From positions 1-5,887 of the forward strand of contig USJT01000079.1 of NCBI GenBank assembly GCA_900555175.1: DNA of 5,887 nucleotides, in the 5' to 3' direction. Below are positions 1-4,589 of the stretch, piece after piece. The stretch is from an uncultured bacterium. Its GTDB lineage: Bacteria > Cyanobacteriota > Vampirovibrionia > Gastranaerophilales > Gastranaerophilaceae. The position numbers were made by a program, and so were the translations under genes. Position 1 is the stretch's first letter, and each line of letters begins with the position of its first letter. A model generated the notes under the pieces. The model was not told where the DNA came from, did no database searches, and was given only the letters and a program-made list of their open reading frames with translations.

Positions 1-122
1 AAACTGCTGCTGTTAAAGGTCATCCGATTTCATTTATGCGGTTTATGAAATACGGGGTGATTGTAACTTTTGTTTCGTTGGCTCTAAGCTCTGTGTATTT
101 GTATTTGAAATATTTGCATTAA
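1..122 (+). CDS. C-terminal end of an ArsB/NhaD/SLC13-type ion permease (5' truncated)
   Basis: The reading frame whose first whole codon is at base 3 is open from the window edge to a TAA at 120-122, giving 39 residues. The tail contains GHPISFMRFMKYG followed by a hydrophobic segment that ends in VYLYLKYLH. The pattern G-x-P-I-S-F-x-x-F-x-K-Y-G plus a last transmembrane helix ending in a Y-L-x-L-x-Y-like sequence is the usual C-terminus of ArsB/NhaD and SLC13-type permeases, which move anions or exchange sodium for protons across the inner membrane. Only the last helix is visible, so substrate and coupling ion cannot be told. The other two frames stop early or lack this pattern. The next gene starts 67 bases downstream behind a possible promoter of its own, so it need not be in the same operon. 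The family call rests on a short tail and is moderately confident. Confidence 0.6.
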   Translation, partial: TAAVKGHPISFMRFMKYGVIVTFVSLALSSVYLYLKYLH

Positions 123-133
123 TAAATTAGTAT

Positions 134-178
134 TTGATTTCGCTTTTTATGATAAAATTGTTGTCATAATTAGGGAGA
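134..178 (+). promoter_or_regulatory. Possible extended -10 promoter and ribosome binding site of the GT39 gene
   Basis: TGATAAAAT at 150-158 fits an extended -10 element (TG-n-TAAAAT). TTGATT at 134-139 is too close to serve as a normally spaced -35. Transcription would begin near 165 and give a leader of about 25 bases. AGGGAGA at 172-178 lies 11 bases before the ATG at 190 and is a reasonable Shine-Dalgarno. The promoter is tentative; the ribosome binding site is more secure. Confidence 0.4.
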
Positions 179-189
179 TATATTAATTT

Positions 190-1866
190 ATGGAAAAAAC
201 TATTAATTTTATAAAGAAACATCGTGATTTATTCACGTTTCTTGGACTGTTGGTAATATGTTACTTTGTATTTTTCTTTAATATAGGGAATTATGCATTG
301 ATGGATGTCGATGAAACAAGATATGTTTCAATGGCAAGAGATATGTTCCATGGAAAAGACTTTTTAACCCTTTATTTAAACGGGGATTATTTCTTTGAAA
401 AACCTCCGCTTTATTTTTGGGGAGAGTGTTTGTCTTTTGCAATTTTTGGAAAAGTAAATGAATTTACTGCAAGATTTCCTGTTGCTTTGTATGGGACACT
501 TTCTACTTTGCTTGTGTATTTTACGGGGAAAAAGGTTGTATCAAGAAGGTTTGGCGTAATATCTGCGATAATTCTTGCAACTACACTCGAATTTGTTATA
601 CTTGCAAAGTTTGCAATCCTTGATATTGTTGTTACTACATGTATAGGTTTTTCTGTAATGTTTGGCTTTTTAAGTCAATTTGTTTCAGACAAAAACAAAA
701 AATATATGTGGTGGTTATTTTATATATTTTCAGGTCTTGCTGTTATGGCTAAGGGAATTCCGGGGTTTGTTGTTCCGTTTGCCGTTATGTTTTTTGTTAC
801 TCTCGCTAACAAAACTTTTAAACAGGTATTTAGACCTCAATATATTTTGCCTGGATTTTTGCTGTTTTTCTTAATCGTGCTTCCTTGGCATATTATTATG
901 TTTAAAATTCATGATCCGTTATTTTTTAACGAATATATTATGAAGCATCATATAAACAGATTTTTCTCATCAAGTCAAATTGATAGAAAACAACCGTTTT
1001 ATTTCTATATTTTTACATTACTTTGGGGATTAATTCCTTGGATTTTTTCAGTAATTGCAATTGCGATTGCCAAAGTTAAGGATTTAAAAAATATAAGTTT
1101 TAAAGATTTGTCAGACAGAAAAAAATTCCTGTTATTTAACGGAATTGCATTTTTGGTAACAATGTTATTCTTCTCAGCTTCTAAAACAAAGTTGATTACA
1201 TATATTTTACCTGTTTATTTCTTTACATCTTTCTTAATAGGTGCGTTATGGGAAAATTATATGTTCAATAACAAATTTAAAAAACCTGTTAATATATCAG
1301 TGTATATTTTGGGTGGAATTTGTATATTGGCAGGAATTGTAACTTGTTTTTCAAAATACTTTTTGCCTGCTCAAGTATATTCTGATTTACTTATAATTAA
1401 ATGGTTCAGTATATCACTTGTTCTTTTATTCGGCATTTTCAGTATAGTTTGTGCTGTAAAAAATTGGACTAAAGGTGTTTTTGCATGTTATGCTTTGCTC
1501 ATAATTATTGCATCTGCTTTTGGAACAAAATTGTTTTATAACATGGATTATGAATTTGGACAGAACGATTTGATGAGATTTGCAAAATATGCAAAACAAA
1601 ATAACAAAAAAATTGTTGTTTTGAATAACGAAAGAAAATATTCTGTTCTTTATTATTACAATTCTCCTGTTGATAAATATACAAAGAGCCGTGTTTATTA
1701 CATTTCTCAAGATGATAAAAATGAGATGGCAAAGCTTGGCGGAATTCTCGATGACCGTGATGTTGTAGTTGTTGTTAAAGAAAAACAAATGCCTCAGGTT
1801 GATGAGACTCTTAATTTTGATATATTACTTGATGGTAGAAAATATTCACTGGTAAAGGTTCATTAA
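190..1866 (+). CDS. GT39 / ArnT-like lipid-linked sugar glycosyltransferase, multipass membrane protein
   Basis: This is a 558-residue polytopic inner-membrane protein of the GT39 (PMT/ArnT) superfamily. Members transfer a sugar from a polyprenyl-phosphate carrier to lipid A, protein or another envelope acceptor on the outer face of the membrane. A first hydrophobic helix (about residues 14-31) is followed by the catalytic loop with D39-V-D41-E42-T-R-Y45; the acidic pair is the family's catalytic/metal site. E70-KPPLYFW follows, the typical second loop motif. Further family marks are GLAVMAKGIPG (182-192), PWHIIM (232-237), INRFF (255-259), QPFYFYIFTLLWGLIPW (268-284) and FFSASKTKLITYILP (327-341). 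Roughly a dozen hydrophobic segments run to about 450, and a soluble, probably periplasmic, domain of about 110 residues ends the protein. Length matches ArnT (about 550). The start is supported by AGGGAGA upstream. Its stop overlaps the next start (TAATG). Acceptor and sugar are unknown, so no symbol is given; lipid A aminoarabinose transfer is only one option. Confidence 0.88.
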   Translation: MEKTINFIKKHRDLFTFLGLLVICYFVFFFNIGNYALMDVDETRYVSMARDMFHGKDFLTLYLNGDYFFEKPPLYFWGECLSFAIFGKVNEFTARFPVALYGTLSTLLVYFTGKKVVSRRFGVISAIILATTLEFVILAKFAILDIVVTTCIGFSVMFGFLSQFVSDKNKKYMWWLFYIFSGLAVMAKGIPGFVVPFAVMFFVTLANKTFKQVFRPQYILPGFLLFFLIVLPWHIIMFKIHDPLFFNEYIMKHHINRFFSSSQIDRKQPFYFYIFTLLWGLIPWIFSVIAIAIAKVKDLKNISFKDLSDRKKFLLFNGIAFLVTMLFFSASKTKLITYILPVYFFTSFLIGALWENYMFNNKFKKPVNISVYILGGICILAGIVTCFSKYFLPAQVYSDLLIIKWFSISLVLLFGIFSIVCAVKNWTKGVFACYALLIIIASAFGTKLFYNMDYEFGQNDLMRFAKYAKQNNKKIVVLNNERKYSVLYYYNSPVDKYTKSRVYYISQDDKNEMAKLGGILDDRDVVVVVKEKQMPQVDETLNFDILLDGRKYSLVKVH

Positions 1867-2402
1867 TGCTTAAAAGATACGCAAAATTCCTTGAAAAATT
1901 GGATAAAAGATTAGAAAAATATTTTGAAGAACAGTGCGAGTTTATCAAATGTAAGCCCGGTTGTTCTTCTTGCTGTGAGGTCGGGGAGTATCCTTTTTCA
2001 AGATTAGAGCTTGAATATCTTATGTCTGGGTTTGTAGAATTACCTTTTGGAACAAAGCATATTATCAAGGAAGAAATTAAACGACTTAAACAAAGTCATC
2101 CAAAATTGTATAAATGTCCGTTTTTGATAAATAAAATGTGTTGCCTTTACAAATACAGAGGAATTGTTTGTCGTACGCACGGGCTTGCATGGTATGATGA
2201 AGAAGCAAACAGGATAAGACTTCCGTATTGCGTGAATGTCGGATTAAATTACAGTAAAGTTTTTGACAGAGATACTGGCGAAGTTTTTTTGCAAAACCCG
2301 ATTAGAGAGCGTTTGCGAATAGATACGATATTAAGAAGTCCTGAGGCACAAGAATACGGGCTTGAATGCGGAGAAATCAGACCGCTAATTGATTGGTTTT
2401 AA
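1866..2402 (+). CDS. YkgJ-family cysteine-cluster protein (putative Zn/Fe-chelating)
   Basis: This 178-residue soluble protein has 11 cysteines. The first cluster is C29-xxx-C33-xx-C36-C37, preceded by C24, and is the CxxxCxxCC signature of the YkgJ / zinc- or iron-chelating domain family (CxxCxxCC domain). The second half carries C84-PFL, C92-C93, then RGIVC102-R-T-H105-G, and LPYC122. This matches the family pattern of a C-P-x-L...C-x-x-Y-x-x-R-P-x-x-C-R block and a last ligand cysteine. C168 is near the C-terminus. The family is thought to bind a metal or Fe-S-like centre, but no reaction is established. The ATG shares its A with the stop of the GT39 gene, and AAAGG at 1854-1858 (7 bases upstream) can serve as ribosome binding site, so translation is probably coupled to the transferase. 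No signal peptide or membrane segment is visible. Family membership is confident; function is unknown. Confidence 0.85.
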   Translation: MLKRYAKFLEKLDKRLEKYFEEQCEFIKCKPGCSSCCEVGEYPFSRLELEYLMSGFVELPFGTKHIIKEEIKRLKQSHPKLYKCPFLINKMCCLYKYRGIVCRTHGLAWYDEEANRIRLPYCVNVGLNYSKVFDRDTGEVFLQNPIRERLRIDTILRSPEAQEYGLECGEIRPLIDWF

Positions 2403-2429
2403 GGCAAAATATTATTTTGAATAATCTTC

Positions 2430-2458
2430 TTGCTTTTTTAGATAAAATTAATTAAAAT
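2430..2458 (+). promoter_or_regulatory. Promoter of the carbonic anhydrase gene, placing the transcript start at the second ATG
   Basis: TTGCTT (2430-2435) and TAAAAT (2453-2458) are 17 bases apart, the ideal sigma-70-type spacing. Transcription would then start 7 or 8 bases later, at about 2465-2466, which is the ATG at 2466. An alternative -10, TAAAAT at 2443-2448, lacks a spaced -35 and would start near 2455, two bases before the ATG at 2457. In both cases there is almost no leader. No Shine-Dalgarno-like sequence precedes either ATG. Confidence 0.45.
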
Positions 2459-2465
2459 GTGTATT

Positions 2466-3041
2466 ATGAAAGAAAGAGCTAAAAAAGAATTAGATAAATT
2501 ATTACAAGGTAACAAAAATTTTGTAAACGGTACATTGACATCTAAAAATATGTCAATTGAAACTTTGAAAAAATTTGCATTTCATCAAGAACCTTATGCC
2601 TGTGTTTTAACATGCTCTGACAGCCGTGTAGTTCCTGAAATTATTTTTGATTGCGGAATTGGAGAATTGTTTGTTGTTAGAGTTGCAGGCATGACAACAG
2701 GACCTAATGTTATCGAAAGCGTTGAATATGCTGTTAAAAAACTTGAGGTTCCTTTGTTAATACTTCTCGGGCATGATGATTGCGGGGTTATGAAATATGC
2801 TAAAGAGCATTACCCTGAACCGATGAAAGATTTTTCATCAATTTTGAAATGCGTTTATCCTGTTTTAAACCACAAGGAAGACATAAATTGTCACAATTTC
2901 TTTGCTCAAGAACATACAAAATGGGTTGAGGATTACTTGATGCAGCATTCGGTTATTATTAACGAAGCTGTTAAGGCTGAAAAGTTGGAAATTGTAAAAT
3001 GTCATTTTGATCATTCAACAGGGTTGGTTAATTTAATATAA
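2466..3041 (+). CDS. Beta-class carbonic anhydrase
   Basis: This zinc enzyme interconverts CO2 and bicarbonate, most likely in the cytoplasm, supplying bicarbonate for carboxylations and pH balance. From the ATG at 2466 the protein has 191 residues; from the ATG at 2457 it has 194. Numbered from 2466, C50-S-D52-S-R54 holds the first zinc ligand and the Asp-Arg dyad. GELFVVRVAG (66-75) and ESVEYAV (84-90) are family blocks, and G102-H103-D-D-C106-G supplies the other two zinc ligands. All catalytic residues are present. The C-terminal strand that is usually IVGAxYDxxTGxV is here IVKCHFDHSTGLV, a modest divergence, and the length is normal. I prefer 2466 because the best-spaced promoter has its -10 overlapping the ATG at 2457, and because MKERAKKELDKLLQGNKNF resembles usual beta-CA N-termini. 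The gene is 54-63 bases from the YkgJ gene, has its own promoter, and is followed by a terminator-like hairpin, so it is probably monocistronic. Confidence 0.93.
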   Translation: MKERAKKELDKLLQGNKNFVNGTLTSKNMSIETLKKFAFHQEPYACVLTCSDSRVVPEIIFDCGIGELFVVRVAGMTTGPNVIESVEYAVKKLEVPLLILLGHDDCGVMKYAKEHYPEPMKDFSSILKCVYPVLNHKEDINCHNFFAQEHTKWVEDYLMQHSVIINEAVKAEKLEIVKCHFDHSTGLVNLI

Positions 3042-3081
3042 AAAATTTTTGAATTAACAAATAAAAATTATAAATTAAATA

Positions 3082-3119
3082 AAGACACGGAATGCCAATA
3101 ACCTTACATCCCGTGTCTT
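3082..3119 (+). terminator. Terminator-like hairpin after the carbonic anhydrase gene (could act in both directions)
   Basis: AAGACACGG (3082-3090) pairs perfectly with CCGTGTCTT (3111-3119). After one A-C mismatch, ATG (3092-3094) pairs with CAT (3107-3109) around a 12-base loop. On the + strand the stem runs into ATTTTAT, and on the - strand into a T-rich tract (TTTATTTAATTT). It lies 40 bases after the carbonic anhydrase stop. The U-tracts are interrupted on both sides, so termination strength is uncertain, but the 9-bp perfect stem in such AT-rich DNA is not accidental-looking. Confidence 0.65.
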
Positions 3120-3213
3120 ATTTTATCGATTACCTTTATATGAGATTTTGCGTGTATGCGCTATATATTTATTGTTTATAAACTATCTCTGAGGGTAACC
3201 GTTCGTATTCCGC

Positions 3214-3336
3214 CGCTTATTTCGCAGGAAGTTTGCAGGTTATCACTATCACCTGCTTCGAAAGTAAAGCGCAGATTTTGTGCACACTATTTTCTCATCT
3301 TTGTACATTAAGATGAGCTGCGCTTCCCTGCAAGCG
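3214..3336. ncRNA. Candidate structured RNA with a three-way junction (class not recognised; strand uncertain)
   Basis: Complementary segments nest without conflict. CGCTT (3214-3218) pairs with AAGCG (3332-3336), and GCAGG (3224-3228) with CCTGC (3327-3331); these two helices stack on the 3' side with a five-base bulge on the 5' side. Inside this is a short hairpin, GCAGGT (3235-3240) with ACCTGC (3251-3256) around a 10-base loop. The second arm is AAGCGCAG (3267-3274) with CTGCGCTT (3318-3325), then CTCATCTT (3294-3301) with AAGATGAG (3310-3317) around TGTACATT. The 3' sides of this arm abut directly; its 5' side carries a 19-base bulge. Single-stranded joins include TTCGAAAGTA. I do not see the signature sequences of tmRNA, RNase P RNA, SRP RNA, or the cobalamin, TPP, SAM, FMN, lysine, glycine or T-box classes. 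It could be a + strand leader element of the dehydrogenase, or an independent small RNA on either strand; the hairpin at 3082-3119 could end a - strand RNA. Confidence 0.5.
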
Positions 3337-3372
3337 TAATATTCGCATAATTCGGCTTTAAGGTACGAAATT

Positions 3373-3390
3373 TACAGTCAATTAACTGTA
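3373..3390. repeat. Small inverted repeat upstream of the dehydrogenase
   Basis: TACAGT (3373-3378) and ACTGTA (3385-3390) are perfect inverted copies around CAATTA. It may be an operator-like palindrome or a weak hairpin of the leader RNA. The T-run at 3407-3413 begins 16 bases after the stem, too far for a normal intrinsic terminator, so I do not call it one. Confidence 0.35.
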
Positions 3391-3510
3391 CATATTTAGA
3401 ATAATCTTTTTTTCTTGGTATTTCATTCGACTTTTTATCTATTTAATTAGTCTTGTTTATATACTTTTGTGCAATAGAAGCGGTGTGTTTTTCAGTGATA
3501 ATTTATGTGC

Positions 3511-3518
3511 AAGAGGAG
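3511..3518 (+). promoter_or_regulatory. Strong ribosome binding site that fixes the dehydrogenase start
   Basis: AAGAGGAG sits 6 bases before the ATG at 3525 and is the strongest Shine-Dalgarno in the window. The open frame extends upstream to a TTG at 3453, but the extra 24 residues are hydrophobic, absent from the enzyme family and lack a ribosome binding site. The ATG at 3525 is therefore the start. This site is also nearly complementary to CTCATCTT at 3294-3301 in the upstream RNA fold. Confidence 0.85.
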
Positions 3519-3524
3519 ATTTTT

Positions 3525-4550
3525 ATGGCAATAAAAATGTTAGTATTTGATTATCGTGACAGCGAAAAAGAATTTTTCGGAACTCAAGAATTGGAAAATT
3601 TTGAGATAACTTTTTATAATGAAAGTTTGAATGAAGAAGTCGTTGAAGAATTGCCGAAAGATATTTTGGATAGTGCAAGTGTAATAAGTGTTTTTGTAAA
3701 TTCTGAAGTTAGCGAAAATGTAATCAATACGTTTAAAAATTTGCGAATAATTTCAACACGTTCAACAAGTGTTGAACATATAAATTTGAGGGCAGCTGAG
3801 GAGAAAAATATTGCCGTCATTAATGTTGAAGGTTATGGAGCAGTGCCTGTTGCTCAATATACATTTGGTTTGCTAATCGCTCTTGTAAGACATATTTGCG
3901 CAGCTTGTCATTCAGTATCTTACGGGGATAATATTTTTACAAATTTTGTCGGACGTGATTTATCAACTTTAACCCTTGGTGTTATAGGTACGGGAAGTAT
4001 CGGGGTTAGTGTTTGCAATATCGCAAAATCTTTTGGAATGAAAATTTTGGCATACGATATTGTTGAAAAACAAGAGGTTGAGAATAATTACGGAATTACT
4101 TATGTAGGATTGGATACTCTGTTGAAAAAATCCGATGTCGTAACTTTGCATTTGCCTTATACGGATAAAAGCTTTAATATGATTGGGCTTGACGAACTTA
4201 AATTGATGAAAAAAACAGCTTACTTAATTAATACATCAAGTGCCAAAATTGTTAATATGGAAGATTTGTATAGAGCTTTGAAAGACAATTTGATAAGCGG
4301 TGCTGCCCTTGATATTGTAATGTGTGAGGATTTTAATTTTAAATGTGCAAATTTATCCAAAGATTTGCAAAATGGTTTAACCTGCCTGAAGGAAACTGAG
4401 ATTATAAATGTTTTGAGCAAAATGCCAAATGTTATAATTACCCCGCATATTGCTTATAATACTCAAGAGGCAATAAATTATATTTTAAAAGTTACTTTTA
4501 TTTCAATTATAGAATGCGTAAAGGGCGGAGATTTGCATAAAATATCTTAA
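3525..4550 (+). CDS. D-isomer-specific 2-hydroxyacid dehydrogenase family protein lacking the catalytic arginine
   Basis: This 341-residue cytoplasmic protein belongs to the family that reduces 2-keto acids to D-2-hydroxy acids with NAD(P)H (D-lactate dehydrogenase and relatives). The N-terminal catalytic lobe ends with STRSTSVEHIN (77-87), matching the family R-S-x-G-V-D-x-I-D block. The NAD domain has G155-T-G157-S-I-G160 and ends its second strand with D178, which favours NAD over NADP. LPYT (210-213), LINTS (234-238), GAALD (259-263), E268 and TPH308-IAYNT follow in family order. The catalytic Glu and His are present as E268 and H308. The catalytic, carboxylate-binding Arg, normally in N-T-S-R-G-x-x-V-D, is replaced: the sequence reads N236-T-S-S239-A-K-I-V-N. 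Activity on ordinary 2-keto acids is therefore doubtful. Length is normal and no frameshift is seen. The gene stands alone behind a long, structured upstream region; a promoter for the next gene follows it. Family is certain; substrate is unknown. Confidence 0.88.
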   Translation: MAIKMLVFDYRDSEKEFFGTQELENFEITFYNESLNEEVVEELPKDILDSASVISVFVNSEVSENVINTFKNLRIISTRSTSVEHINLRAAEEKNIAVINVEGYGAVPVAQYTFGLLIALVRHICAACHSVSYGDNIFTNFVGRDLSTLTLGVIGTGSIGVSVCNIAKSFGMKILAYDIVEKQEVENNYGITYVGLDTLLKKSDVVTLHLPYTDKSFNMIGLDELKLMKKTAYLINTSSAKIVNMEDLYRALKDNLISGAALDIVMCEDFNFKCANLSKDLQNGLTCLKETEIINVLSKMPNVIITPHIAYNTQEAINYILKVTFISIIECVKGGDLHKIS

Positions 4551-4555
4551 CTTTT

Positions 4556-4583
4556 TTGCTTAAATCCAATCTTAACATATAAT
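4556..4583 (+). promoter_or_regulatory. Promoter of the DUF4127 gene, placing the transcript start at the ATG
   Basis: TTGCTT (4556-4561) and a perfect TATAAT (4578-4583) are 16 bases apart. This is the best promoter match in the window. Transcription would begin about 7 bases after the -10, at or next to the A of the ATG at 4590. No Shine-Dalgarno lies between, in line with a leaderless message. Confidence 0.6.
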
Positions 4584-4589
4584 ATACTT

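Larger units (their letters stand above)
3042..3524. other. 483-base intergenic region between the carbonic anhydrase and the dehydrogenase
   Basis: No convincing protein gene is present here. The longest tidy + strand ATG frame (from 3092) has 29 codons, lies across the terminator hairpin and has no ribosome binding site. The stretch holds, in order: an AT-rich spacer; the hairpin at 3082-3119; an AT-rich piece with TTTATAAA near 3175-3182 that might supply a weak promoter; a visibly more G/C-rich block of nested inverted repeats (3214-3336); a small inverted repeat (3373-3390); seven T's at 3407-3413; a weak promoter-like pair TTGGTA (3415-3420) and TCTATT (3438-3443) 17 bases apart; and the dehydrogenase ribosome binding site. 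The distance is long for this compact genome style and is best explained by an RNA gene or a regulatory leader. Confidence 0.6.

Noticed and set aside
1426..1788. Minus-strand open frame of 120 codons inside the GT39 gene
   Set aside because: It is a low-complexity shadow rich in Asn, Ile and Phe lying opposite a clear glycosyltransferase; no family likeness.
2405..2425. CAAAATA/TATTTTG and ATTAT/ATAAT inverted repeats after the YkgJ gene, as a terminator
   Set aside because: The stems are nearly all A-T with tiny loops, and the following T-run belongs to the proposed promoter; too weak to call.
3092..3181. Small + strand frame of 29 codons (MPITLHPVSY...)
   Set aside because: It begins inside the terminator hairpin, has no ribosome binding site and no recognisable features.
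3180..3400. Known housekeeping RNA (tmRNA, RNase P, SRP, 6S) or a common riboswitch
   Set aside because: Signature sequences of tmRNA, RNase P, SRP and the common riboswitches were not found on either strand. 6S RNA cannot be excluded by eye, but no convincing long outer closing stem and central bubble could be drawn.
3373..3413. TACAGT/ACTGTA hairpin plus T7 run as an intrinsic terminator
   Set aside because: Sixteen bases separate the stem from the T-run and the stem is short and AT-rich.
3453..3524. Upstream extension of the dehydrogenase frame to a TTG start
   Set aside because: The added residues are hydrophobic and foreign to the family, TTG is a weak start, and a strong AAGAGGAG lies 6 bases before the ATG at 3525.
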